Source: Fibrobacter sp. (GTDB lineage Bacteria > Fibrobacterota > Fibrobacteria > Fibrobacterales > Fibrobacteraceae). From it: 64,000 bases of DNA. Shown piece after piece: positions 45,001 to 51,923 of this stretch (positions are counted from its first letter, which is position 1; every line of letters starts with the position of its first letter). Location of the stretch: the NCBI RefSeq assembly GCF_017545445.1, contig NZ_JAFWOM010000138.1, positions 40,547-104,546 on the forward strand, written 5' to 3'. The position numbers and the translations under genes are program-made. Under the pieces are notes generated by a model. It was not told the origin of the DNA. It made no database searches and saw only the letters and a program-made list of their open reading frames with translations.

Positions 45001-46399
45001 AGATGTTTCGAGTAGTTCCTCTGATTTGAACAGTTCTGCATCGACTCCCAAAGTGGTGTGCCCTGGCACATTTGCAAATCATTATCCAGAAGATGAAATT
45101 GATGTTAGAAGCGCGAAAATTAGAAATTGCCCTGATGAAGATTGCAAAATTGACATCTTGTATGGTTCTGAAACGAAAAATTCGAACAATGAATTGACAT
45201 TCTACGATTTGAATGCCGTCGGGAAAAGAACTTACACTTTGAAAGCCACTAGTAATGGCAACAGTCATCAGTGTACTTTCGATGTCCATTTTGTATCGAA
45301 AATAGAAGTGACATGCCCCGACGATGTTGAAAATCAGAATCCGGCGAAACAAGTTCCTGTAACGAACGCCAGTGTCCGAAATTGTAATCCGTGTACGTAT
45401 AAAGTCGTGGATTCGTATGGGGAAGAAAAAGGCAGTAGTGACCGTATTAATTTTGCCTTTGACTCTCCGGGTCCAGGGGCTACGGATGTTCGGTATTATA
45501 CGTTTGTGGCATCTGACAACAAGGGACATTCTAGTGATTGCTCTTTCAAGGTAACGTATGTGCCGCCCATAGAATTGACATGCCCTGACGATGTTAAAAA
45601 TCAGAGTCCCACCGATCCGATTCCGCTAAACGGAGCCTCTGTTGAGTATTGCTCTAGTTGCAGTTTCCAAATTTTGGATGGAGCTTCTGTGAAGAGTGAA
45701 GGCTACGATATTGGCAGTCTTTCGTTCACGGATGCTAATGCTTCGGGAGAAAGAAAATACACGTTGAGGGCTACAGATCAGAATGTTAGTGACAGGTCTA
45801 AATCGTGCACCTTTAAGGTTAAGTTTGCAAGTACAGCCTCCGGAGACGTGAAGAATACGGGTCCGATTAATTGCGAATTTAGCAGCTTTGAAATTTCGCT
45901 TGGTGAATCGGTTAATTTGACGCCTAATTATGATGGTGCTTGCCATAATTCGACATTTACCGGAACTGGCGTCGTCAATGCGCCGAATTGCAGTGGACTT
46001 TATACTGTTACTCCAGCGACTGTGGGAACCCACACATATACGTATAGTGTAACAGGTGGTAGCAATGGTACAGCTTCTTGTTCTGCGGATATTGTTGTGA
46101 ATGATGTTGAAGTATCGGGATCTGTCACGATTACTTCGCGCGACGCTAAAACGACTGTGCCTTGCCGATATACTGTAGAAGTTTCTACGATGACGGAACA
46201 ATATAATTCGACGTGGCTACGTTGTACCGGTTCTTTTGATAAGGTTGTTGGCGGTAATTCGGCGGGTCAATATAACGAAGTCCAAGTTCAGGTTTGCGAT
46301 GGACATGGTTATGGCGAATCGGAAAGATCGTGTACAGGAACCTTTACGACGGATTGCTTGCCAGGACGTTCTATGACGTGTTGGGTCGGAAAGCAATAA
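39056..46399 (+). CDS. Giant GspK/PilX-like pseudopilin-adhesin, cassette 3 (2447 aa)
   Basis: The ATG at 39056 follows GAGGAG by seven bases; a GTG at 39032 is less likely. Leader MSYSKKG, then VSLITVLLFMLVATIAATATF without Glu5. Order: PilX-like part (to about 150), beta-helix-like region (about 168-360), KGKFVIYAPE-type strands (about 550-612), SPQLGILMESQ (about 688), IILPRVIYL (about 724), InlB-B-like repeat (about 1038-1145), LamG-like domain (about 1148-1385), beta-sandwich (about 1562-1668), Ig-like modules, a poly-Ser linker (about 1970-1997), three CPDDVxNQxP modules (45059-45835) and a Cys-rich end. The long helical Cys insert present in the other two giants is reduced here. The function is inferred as surface adhesion. 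Confidence 0.85.
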   Translation: MSYSKKGVSLITVLLFMLVATIAATATFKWLTSENRSSASRLQKQEAYQMSIAGIENARAWMSNHANEVGAIVKQFFDNNKPVLLNPVLHNLNRDGQSNSIWLTAVDTSNVSSYKFKLISKGTSRNGAVHTEAAILNVSGLYRVKVPQESMNITFNKAFHGGSEGITGDDAIGSGNINGNWTYSNNPKIKGDMIVTGFAEYGSAMNHYGDFYLAGNLENKAGSTTYGSEPPYDTVVVYIGGNVTCANGQSITVYGDLYVKGDISKDCKVYVSRNFTFGGHILRENDFNVDVGWNWVFTNQNSYPEEQLELTHYVNNNTKFSIGKNLYFPYKIKAHCSEGNNCGDSEGKRGFVVGGDVYQYASSPFVIETQQDHKVYDFGDTPMAYGVYMDGYTRPFDSYGRDFCNDDRKNCKRGRIFSFNANNIHTHQRISSWSPTDNVLKNIPDYNSGERVWKYWSSIDKLNRYGRMIKASSGSDPGQIPQPILTKNEADWKRAKANTVCGLGDSFDFTDDVIKKLNSCYLNKKNSLYNGFLIIEWNDPFGIEGDVSESLDGKFVIYAPEVVGQTKIPPTTPGSIVMLYLEKGTKLGADGQLQGRKGFEYNYFIFSKGDIGEINNLHIKGSVVMANGKKLLKYQGGCNLEYNGDVLTALLTAGIIKENPEYTSLVTGETVSEDDIIAVATQYDSYFIATSPQLGILMESQYESKEKVEESGDNAAESIAPSAIILPRVIYLTKDPVGKLSDYYSVVYLNGPSESGSTNVSCDPALNTTTKLYENGNQLTKGIYSCKYNSSTYGNLPFYVVVNGETGTIPTVSLGTSTQEITTDGAVTVSAIVGASTRAEPIKVDISVSKAPDGWTVTPSSGVSMTLRSSSNAENIYTLTLQPNISEVDLFTVTTNSAARQGSVYFHLMTPMEGCAIASPSSERVIMTGYVTVQRGSISQYCSKTENQTICLEKPFNEIVRAPDCDNLVSGEWIRASGTNVTVMEENNKWNVGVNTAISLKGQSNIPSYCELVLPTENNTITNTVENGEYMLYASLKRKQYALTVKTKDIGNDGTHVNVFARSGNEEYREVTSDNDICKHNSDGDIVCYVYAGWKVKASYTLDGEDGFSRWECDGYNCPVPASTSGEFEIPLITANNTLTAVFNDKDKHCFYEDFTDLTAFCSGGSNTKCINTCEGGNGSSCTVSGANADWQLMYPNNRNGANIAPAIQNGFIKSGSDMLNESSTIILSTREAGIHGTMTTMIQTTILENSSKSLNSGFIFSSDATASSFTLLNIYGNAANGKTLTARVCQGSASIHSVKSENCTNTTFKTASSGAISLNSEDMIKLNIDLTLSNKLEITATVDGKIAFAEMDISSYLGSRDEHARYVGFNISDPSFKIYDIGWSSFYFTEECFENPKINCSFAANYIGGIVPKNKDVTPWVGVSSWYEKHNCTVSYYYNGCDNGTGNSVYGCNGRTFNKEWFKSWREEYDVNGNYFGALLDDSTYNFSEEGAHGTVQEYSYNNINMPGRKITVKTGMNDAKVKISCENQQTSLDGTWSSCGAFWVGEITSCSQNAEILSSNSPQYANADEEIEIPVNDHDGIVNLRSSTLWINISEFAETENDKINLYLKDENGVLSLPREINANGNQSFDVNDMSNVESFNPQAVKSIVLKSSLYPYRVNTVMSSCPNALGISNCHASFNGISWNLTSTITNIEGAAANGCSVTDGINTKLDKVSCPSDGSFVFVDGDDLYNYVNSTGNAVERTFEIKAVSNDGGEVSCLTEAVTISPIDVTCSIDKTVVETGEGMPSLTFSFTGCPSSGCEYTAKVEGRESVTGTVSASGFWTPTLNNLPALPIGDYTYYVSVFGGDAKECGTVTVANASAAEVSNCQLEKKEEHGPGKEILEHEDYEFTADVVPATDGSEWKIQVVVFDPLGKEVQKEPKEPMRGKGEHFDQKIHRKGITSGYSAQLYLNGVAVPGCHLPFDKNASSSSSTAMSSAEEDVSSSSSDLNSSASTPKVVCPGTFANHYPEDEIDVRSAKIRNCPDEDCKIDILYGSETKNSNNELTFYDLNAVGKRTYTLKATSNGNSHQCTFDVHFVSKIEVTCPDDVENQNPAKQVPVTNASVRNCNPCTYKVVDSYGEEKGSSDRINFAFDSPGPGATDVRYYTFVASDNKGHSSDCSFKVTYVPPIELTCPDDVKNQSPTDPIPLNGASVEYCSSCSFQILDGASVKSEGYDIGSLSFTDANASGERKYTLRATDQNVSDRSKSCTFKVKFASTASGDVKNTGPINCEFSSFEISLGESVNLTPNYDGACHNSTFTGTGVVNAPNCSGLYTVTPATVGTHTYTYSVTGGSNGTASCSADIVVNDVEVSGSVTITSRDAKTTVPCRYTVEVSTMTEQYNSTWLRCTGSFDKVVGGNSAGQYNEVQVQVCDGHGYGESERSCTGTFTTDCLPGRSMTCWVGKQ
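45059..45835 (+). repeat. Three tandem Cys-framed modules inside the cassette 3 giant
   Basis: Modules start at Cys codons 45059, 45314 and 45581, periods 85 and 89 residues. The second and third share long DNA stretches (for example GACATGCCC-GACGATGTT-AAAATCAGA), which points to recent duplication. A poly-Ser linker precedes the first. Confidence 0.8.
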
Positions 46400-46451
46400 A
46401 CGGGTTGATTTAAACGCTTTTGCTAGCAGAAGTATTTTTGGCTTAATTTTT

Positions 46452-46478
46452 AAAGCTCCCCAGCAGGGGAGCTTTTTC
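46452..46478 (+). terminator. Intrinsic terminator after cassette 3
   Basis: AAAGCTCCCC and GGGGAGCTTT pair around AGCA, followed by T residues. The stem is identical to that of the cassette 2 terminator, with a different loop. Confidence 0.92.
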
Positions 46479-46484
46479 GTATAA

Positions 46485-46516
46485 ACAGAAAACCACCAGC
46501 TCACTGGTGGTTCAAA
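46485..46516 (-). terminator. Intrinsic terminator of the convergent symporter gene
   Basis: AACCACCAG (46491-46499) and CTGGTGGTT (46504-46512) form a 9-bp stem. Read on the minus strand it is followed by TTTTCTGTTT. It lies 28 bases after the stop of the AGCS gene. Confidence 0.8.
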
Positions 46517-46539
46517 AGTTTTTTCTTAGATTACGGTTT

Positions 46540-47970
46540 TTATCCTTTCTTAAATTTTGCGAGGAACGTTTTTGTTTCGTTTGCGACGATGCCGGAGAGC
46601 AGTATAAGTGCTATTAAGTTCGGGAATGCCATCAGTCCGTTGAAAATGTCGGCACTTGTCCAGACCGCGCTAACAGTGAGATAAGGTCCGATGAAAATTG
46701 CAAAAATATAGAGCCAACGGAAGGCGAGGATTGCTTTTTTGTCCTTGTGGCCAATCAAGTACTGCAAACATTTTTCGGAGTAATATGCCCAGCCAAGAAT
46801 CGTCGTGAATGCAAAGAATACAAGAGCTATCGCGAGGAAGTAGGGGGCGATTGCGGCTCCGCTTGGGATAATTGCAAGCCCGCGGGAGAACGCTTCCATC
46901 GTGATGTTCACGCCTTCGAGTCCAAGCTTAGGATCCCAAGCGCCGGATACGACAATTGCAAGGCCTGTCATCGTGCAAATGATAATCGTATCGAAGAAGG
47001 TGCCTGTCATGCAAACCAAGCCTTGGCGTACCGGCTCTTTTGTCTTTGCTGCTGCGGCTGCAATCGGAGCTGAACCGAGGCCTGCTTCGTTACTGAAAAT
47101 GCCACGGGCGATACCTTTTTGCATGGCGATGAAGATGGAACCGACGGCGCCGCCTGTGATGGCGGAAGGGTTGAATGCCGCTTGCACGATCGTCTGGATG
47201 GCGATCGGAATTTGTGCGAAGTTCAAAAGCAGCAGGAGCAGGCAAGCGAGGATATAGACTATTGCCATGATGGGGACGATGTAGGTCGAGACTTTGGCGA
47301 TGCGCTTGAGTCCGCCGATAATCACGGTTGCAGAGAAAATGGTGACCAGGAGTCCTGCGATTGCCGTAGTGACGCTTATGGAGTTCCCGCCGATATTGAC
47401 AAATTCAATGGCGCCTGGAGTGAGGCGTGCCATAGCGCTTGTAATACCGTTCACCTGCGTGATGGTGCCAATGCCAAAGAGGCCGGCGGCCATGCCGAAA
47501 ACAGCGAATGTTACGGCAAGCCATTTCATGTTCCAACCGAAACGCTCCTTGATGCCCGTTTCGATGTAGTAGAACGGACCTCCTAAAACTTTGCCGTCGC
47601 TTCCGACTTTGCGGTATTTGACGGCGAGCAAACCTTCGGCGTATTTTGTCGCCATGCCGAGGAATGCTGCTACTTCCATCCAGAATAAGGCGCCTGGGCC
47701 TCCAGTGCCGATAGCTGTTGCAACACCGACAATGTTACCTGTGCCAATTGTCGCGGCAAGCGCCGTGCAGAGTGCTCCAAAGCTGGAGACTTCGCCCGTG
47801 CCGTCTTTTTCGCTGTGGAGCATGAAACGCAGCGCGTTGTGTAAGTTTAAGACTTGCAAACAGCCGAGCCGGATGGTGAGCAATATGCCCACGAAAAGAA
47901 TGACGACGATGAGGGGGACGCCCCACACGTATCCGTCAATCGAATCGAGAATGGAATTTAGTGTTTCCAT
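46540..47970 (-). CDS. Alanine/glycine:Na+ symporter (AGCS family)
   Basis: This inner-membrane carrier takes up small neutral amino acids (alanine or glycine) with sodium. The family signature is visible near residues 76-100: GTGNIVGVATAIGTGGPGALFWM. Another typical segment is KGIARGIFSNEAGLGSAPIAAA near residue 285. About eleven hydrophobic helices span 476 aa, the usual length. The ATG has AGGAAC close upstream. It is a single gene, convergent with cassette 3 and separated from it by back-to-back terminators. The exact amino-acid substrate cannot be read from the sequence. Confidence 0.94.
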   Translation of the reverse strand: METLNSILDSIDGYVWGVPLIVVILFVGILLTIRLGCLQVLNLHNALRFMLHSEKDGTGEVSSFGALCTALAATIGTGNIVGVATAIGTGGPGALFWMEVAAFLGMATKYAEGLLAVKYRKVGSDGKVLGGPFYYIETGIKERFGWNMKWLAVTFAVFGMAAGLFGIGTITQVNGITSAMARLTPGAIEFVNIGGNSISVTTAIAGLLVTIFSATVIIGGLKRIAKVSTYIVPIMAIVYILACLLLLLLNFAQIPIAIQTIVQAAFNPSAITGGAVGSIFIAMQKGIARGIFSNEAGLGSAPIAAAAAKTKEPVRQGLVCMTGTFFDTIIICTMTGLAIVVSGAWDPKLGLEGVNITMEAFSRGLAIIPSGAAIAPYFLAIALVFFAFTTILGWAYYSEKCLQYLIGHKDKKAILAFRWLYIFAIFIGPYLTVSAVWTSADIFNGLMAFPNLIALILLSGIVANETKTFLAKFKKG

Positions 47971-48060
47971 AAATGTTCCTAATTGTGATTGATGAATTTA
48001 TTTGACAGTAGTAAAAATAGAAAACTCTAGTAGTCTGCGAAAATAAGGTTTTAGGAACGT

Positions 48061-48157
48061 CATCTTGGAGCCGAAGGCGACCGTGCCCAAACCCCATACC
48101 TCTAACCTCTTAATTTTACGGGATCCTATCGGTTTCTGCGAACCCTTCAGGATGACA
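48061..48157. repeat. Dispersed intergenic repeats, family B (48066-48100) and family C (48119-48157)
   Basis: GGAGCCGAAGGCGACCGTGC followed by CCAAACCCCATACC matches, on the other strand, 52919-52957. GGGATCCTATCGG...CCTTCAGGATGAC is a diverged copy of the family C palindrome. Downstream, 48158-48205 is a low-complexity run of CTAACCACTAACCACT-type sequence. No gene is seen in 47971-48205. Confidence 0.6.
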
Positions 48158-48205
48158 CCTTGCACACTTCCTACTGTTTACTAATCACTAACCACTAACC
48201 ACTGT

Positions 48206-49147
48206 TTACCGCCTACTTCCCACTAACACTACCGCTCCTTGTGCGGCTTGAAACAGCAGGGGAATATAGCCTAAGAGTCCTGCGGAGAGCACGACGGAAG
48301 CAGGAATTCCGAGAATTCCGGTAAATAGGGCCACTTGAGTCCCTTCGCGGACACCAATGCCATTTAGCGAAATGGGGAGCATCGAAACGACGATGGTAAT
48401 GCTCGTGAAAACGACCAAAATGCTAATGTCGATAGTTTCGCCGACGGCCTTAAAATATGCATACGCTGTGAACAGCGTCAACAGCTGCAACCAAAGCGAA
48501 TCCAGCGACGAAAGTAAAAGTTGTTTCTTGTGCTTTCTGTAAATGGAGAGACTTGTTTGTAACTTGGGAATAAAAGTAAGCTTGTTCGTGATAAAATGAG
48601 GAATTGGAAACTTGTCCGAAAAAAGGCAAAGGACGATAAATGCCATGCAGGCGAAGAGCGCCACCGTCATGACTAGAGTATAGCCCAATGGAATTTCTGC
48701 CTTGTTCAGTGCAAAAGGGAGCGCGATAAAGAAACACAGGAACATCGCTAGCAGTCCTTGGATGCGGGAAAGCAAAACTGCGGAAACCGATTGACTCGTC
48801 TGGTTGAATTTTTTGCCGAACGCAAGCGACTTGACGGCATCGCCGCCGAACCCGGTCGGGAGCAAGTTGTTGAAAAAGTAGCCCATGGCCGTGTAGGCGT
48901 AGTATGTTTTGAATGGAATTTCTGGCCCTTGCACCGAAAGCCCTTTCCAGCGGTTCGCTTGAATAGCCATGATAAGCGTTGCCGCAATAAGCATCGCGAT
49001 AATCCACGGAGTCATGCCGATGTTCCAGTTTGCGGCGACTTCTGCTAAAGGTATTTTGTAAAAAATGTAGGCAAAACCACCAACACTTACGAGAAGTTGG
49101 ATGATTCGCTTGACAAATAGCCTCTTGCTTGCCTTATCGGTTGCCAT
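48206..49147 (-). CDS. LPG-synthase-like integral membrane protein (UPF0104 family)
   Basis: The multi-helix membrane protein has the signature FFNNLLPTGFGGDAVKSLAFGKK near residues 92-114, and GIGVREGTQVALF near the C-terminus. These are typical of the flippase-like domain of lysylphosphatidylglycerol synthases and related stand-alone proteins. The catalytic soluble domain of MprF is absent, so it is probably a lipid or glycolipid transporter-type protein and not an aminoacyl transferase. The ATG at 49147 (313 aa) is preferred; a TTG at 49198 would add a Lys-rich stretch and leave little space for the divergent promoter. It is divergent from the methyltransferase gene. Confidence 0.85.
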   Translation of the reverse strand: MATDKASKRLFVKRIIQLLVSVGGFAYIFYKIPLAEVAANWNIGMTPWIIAMLIAATLIMAIQANRWKGLSVQGPEIPFKTYYAYTAMGYFFNNLLPTGFGGDAVKSLAFGKKFNQTSQSVSAVLLSRIQGLLAMFLCFFIALPFALNKAEIPLGYTLVMTVALFACMAFIVLCLFSDKFPIPHFITNKLTFIPKLQTSLSIYRKHKKQLLLSSLDSLWLQLLTLFTAYAYFKAVGETIDISILVVFTSITIVVSMLPISLNGIGVREGTQVALFTGILGIPASVVLSAGLLGYIPLLFQAAQGAVVLVGSRR

Positions 49148-49209
49148 TAGCCACAATAATAGCTTTTTTTTACGAAGGAAAAATTTATATTTAAACAAAA
49201 GAGGTTTTT

Positions 49210-49833
49210 ATGTATCCGAATAAAATTCGTTATGATATCGCGATGTTGGTTCCTAAAGATGCCAAAAGTGTTTTGGAAATAGGGGCCGGTTCTGGCAAGA
49301 ACTGTGTTATTTACCCGAAAGATTCCTACAAAGTGGCTATTGAACCCGAACAAAGAACGGACTGCCAGACGGCAGATAATTTTCCGGGCGGTTTCAACGA
49401 ATACCATCATGTGTTATACGAAGACTATAAAGAAGACCGAAAGTTTGACCTGATTGTCATGTGTGACGTGTTGGAACATGTAAATGATCCTGTGGATTTA
49501 ATCAATTTTTGCAAGAATCACTTGACTCCGGAGGGACATATCTTGTTGTCTCTCCCGAACTTTATCTGTGTCGAGAATATTCTCAAGATTATCATCACGC
49601 GTGATTTCCGCTATGTCAAGGTGGATCAAGGAGAAAAGGCCTTGGGTGTTCTAGACATCAACCACAAGACCTTCTGGACCAAGAAAAGCTTTATCCGTTT
49701 TGCCAAGGAAAACGGCCTTGAAGTCGAGCGTATCGTGGGGATACGCAAGCAGTTGAAATTTATGCCGAATATTTTGAGTCACCTCAGTTATATCCCGTTC
49801 CAGTACGGTTTTTTGACCAAAATAAAGAAATAA
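49210..49833 (+). CDS. Class I SAM-dependent methyltransferase
   Basis: The 207-aa protein shows motif I VLEIGAGSGKN (about residues 22-32), an acidic residue at the end of strand 2 (VAIEPEQ) and the post-II/III segment FDLIVMCDVLEHVNDP (about residues 80-95). This matches the Methyltransf_11/23 families acting on small molecules or sugars. AGAGG lies before the ATG. It starts a run of three same-strand genes (methyltransferase, LamG lipoprotein, glycosyltransferase), which suggests a surface polysaccharide or glycolipid context. The substrate is unknown. Confidence 0.85.
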   Translation: MYPNKIRYDIAMLVPKDAKSVLEIGAGSGKNCVIYPKDSYKVAIEPEQRTDCQTADNFPGGFNEYHHVLYEDYKEDRKFDLIVMCDVLEHVNDPVDLINFCKNHLTPEGHILLSLPNFICVENILKIIITRDFRYVKVDQGEKALGVLDINHKTFWTKKSFIRFAKENGLEVERIVGIRKQLKFMPNILSHLSYIPFQYGFLTKIKK

Positions 49834-49889
49834 ATTCTTGTCTTTTTAGTGGAAAATTATTATTTTCTTAATACAAAAAAGGAGAAGGT

Positions 49890-51848
49890 ATGAAAAAAAA
49901 ATATTTAATTCCCGCTGTTGCTTTGGCAACGTTTGGTGTAATTGCGGGATGTTCCTCGAATTCGGATGATTTTTCATCTCCGGTTTCAGCTGGTGATAAG
50001 CAAGTTTCGTCTGAGGGAATTGCTGTAGTCAATGTTCAGGACGCTAAGGCCCATATGGCCCTCTACAGACGTTCCGTTGTAGATTCTCGTCAGTTTGACG
50101 CTTCGACTTCTGAAGAACTTGAAAACGCTTCTGTTACGATTGACTCTACGTTTGAAAATGGCAATATTGCGGTCAACGCCGATGTGACAGTTAAGGACGA
50201 TTCCACTTATACAGTTGCCTCGGCTGGTGTTGATGGCGATGGGGCCGCTTGGATTGTTCAAGTAGAAGATGGGGCGGTTGTTTATTCTTGGCGAGACAAG
50301 GCAGATGGCGAATGGAAAAAGTTTGAAACGGATAAAGTTTGCGATAAGAACAAACTTAACAATATCCGCGTGGAACATGCCGAATCGGTTGTTGTCATCG
50401 TGGTGAACGGCAAAATCGAGGGGGCTTTCCGTAATGGCGCCGAAATCTCGGTGAAAGGTAAGATTACAATCGGTTTCGATAAGAAAGAATCCGGCAAGTG
50501 CCATTGCAAAAATGGTAAAATCGACCAAATTGACGTAGAAGTCGTGAAGGATATCAAGGATACGGTTGAATCTGTGGTAGATACCACCGCGACTTGCAAA
50601 ACTTCGCCGAAGGGCTGTGGGGACGTTCATGTCGAAAAAGGCGATTCCTTGAAACTCGATGAGACTTGGATTGCCGAATGGAGCTTTAATGATTCCGCAA
50701 ACGTGGGCCTTGATGTGACGGGCCACGGGCACAATGCGGACGTGACCGAAGGTGCGGTTTCCGCTGTTGATGGGATTGCTGCTTTTGATGGTCGGTCCGG
50801 TTTCTCGGTGAAGCTTGATTCTAAAATCAAGATTAACGATTTTGTCGTGGAAGCACGCGTAAAGCCGACCAAGTTTGGCACTATGCAGAATATTATTGTG
50901 GCCGAACCTCCTGGAAGGGGCGTTGACGGCTGGCAGCTCCGCATTGACGAGGGCGTTTTGACGGTCCACTTGCGCGATGCTGAAAAGGATGGCGATGACT
51001 GGAGCATTTTCCCGGGTGAACGCATGGCTCTCGATGAATGGAACGACATTCGCTTGGAACGCAGTGCCGATAGCGTCAAACTTTTCCAAAATGGCAAGGT
51101 TACGGTTGCTGCCGCTTATAAGGGTGACTTGACCCAAATGGCCTACGATTGGAGCATTGGTTATGACGGCATGCAGCAGAATTTCCATGACCGCTATTTT
51201 ATAGGTGAAATGGATTATGTTCGCTTTGGCAAGCTCGGTTCCTTTACAGAAGGTTCTGTGACCGAAAAGGTGGAAAAGCCGCTTGTCGCATGGGAATTCA
51301 ACGAGCCTACGTTTGTGGGCCTTGACCGCATGGCTAATAACTCCACGAAGTATTTGGTGGGTGAACCAGAAGTTGTCGATACGACGGTTGTTCTCGATGG
51401 CAAGTCTGGTTTGGTGGTTCCGCTTTCCAAGACGTTCAAGCGCAATACCTTTGCTGTTGAAGCTCGCGTGAAACCGACCAAGTTTGGCGAAATGCAGAAT
51501 ATCATCGTGGCAGAACCTCCTGGACGCTATGGCACTGGCTGGATTGTTCGCCTCGACAATGGCGTGCTTACTGTTCACTTCCGTGACGAAGACGTTGATG
51601 GCATGGAATGGAACCTCTATAAAGGTGACAAGCTTGCTCTTGATGAATGGACTAAGATTCGCGTAGAACGCACTGCCGATTCCATCAAGGTTTTCCAGAA
51701 CGACAATTTGGCAGTGAAGGCGGCAGCTAAGGGCGATGTGTCCGCTTTGGGATATGACATTGGCATAGGTTACGATGCGATGATGCAAGCAAAGCATAAC
51801 CGTTTCTTTGTCGGCGAAATCGACTATATCCGTTACTACGGATTGTAG
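49890..51848 (+). CDS. Lipoprotein with duplicated LamG-like (concanavalin-fold) domains
   Basis: The signal peptide ends FGVIAGCSS, with lipidated Cys near residue 21, and a ribosome binding site AAGGAGAAGG precedes the ATG. Two close copies of a 190-residue domain occupy about residues 263-450 and 466-652. Both contain VEARVKPTKFG, MQNIIVAEPPGR, LTVHxRD, ALDEW and GEMDYVRF or GEIDYIRY. A third, diverged copy seems to fill about residues 85-210 (WIVQVEDGAVVYSWRD, NNIRVEHAESVVVIVVNG). The fold matches Laminin_G_3-type lectin-like domains. Carbohydrate binding on the outer surface is a reasonable inference, but no catalytic residues are seen. A short Cys-rich turn (KCHCKNGK) separates copies one and two. 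Confidence 0.82.
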   Translation: MKKKYLIPAVALATFGVIAGCSSNSDDFSSPVSAGDKQVSSEGIAVVNVQDAKAHMALYRRSVVDSRQFDASTSEELENASVTIDSTFENGNIAVNADVTVKDDSTYTVASAGVDGDGAAWIVQVEDGAVVYSWRDKADGEWKKFETDKVCDKNKLNNIRVEHAESVVVIVVNGKIEGAFRNGAEISVKGKITIGFDKKESGKCHCKNGKIDQIDVEVVKDIKDTVESVVDTTATCKTSPKGCGDVHVEKGDSLKLDETWIAEWSFNDSANVGLDVTGHGHNADVTEGAVSAVDGIAAFDGRSGFSVKLDSKIKINDFVVEARVKPTKFGTMQNIIVAEPPGRGVDGWQLRIDEGVLTVHLRDAEKDGDDWSIFPGERMALDEWNDIRLERSADSVKLFQNGKVTVAAAYKGDLTQMAYDWSIGYDGMQQNFHDRYFIGEMDYVRFGKLGSFTEGSVTEKVEKPLVAWEFNEPTFVGLDRMANNSTKYLVGEPEVVDTTVVLDGKSGLVVPLSKTFKRNTFAVEARVKPTKFGEMQNIIVAEPPGRYGTGWIVRLDNGVLTVHFRDEDVDGMEWNLYKGDKLALDEWTKIRVERTADSIKVFQNDNLAVKAAAKGDVSALGYDIGIGYDAMMQAKHNRFFVGEIDYIRYYGL

Positions 51849-51876
51849 TAATTTGCTTTGCATTTAATCTATATTT

Positions 51877-51914
51877 GAAGGGAACTCCTGTTATGGAGAG
51901 CCCTTCTTTTTTTG
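51877..51914 (+). terminator. Terminator-like hairpin just before the glycosyltransferase start
   Basis: GAAGGG and CCCTTC pair, with an inner CTCC/GGAG stem, followed by a run of eight T (51906-51913). It ends about ten bases before the next ATG (51924). Confidence 0.75.
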
Positions 51915-51923
51915 GATAAAATT

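Noticed and set aside
45059..45835. CRISPR-like array
   Set aside because: The repeats are 85-89 codons long, in frame and protein-coding, with no short identical repeats and spacers.
21294..46399. Giant genes as non-ribosomal peptide synthetases, Rhs toxins or ordinary autotransporters
   Set aside because: No condensation, adenylation or carrier motifs, no RHS repeats or toxin end, and no C-terminal barrel. The N-terminal prepilin-like helix argues for a pseudopilin origin.
49986..51863. 625-aa minus-strand open frame opposite the LamG lipoprotein
   Set aside because: No ribosome binding site, and the product is an antisense mirror with repeats that simply reflect the duplicated domain. 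The plus frame has a signal peptide and lipobox.
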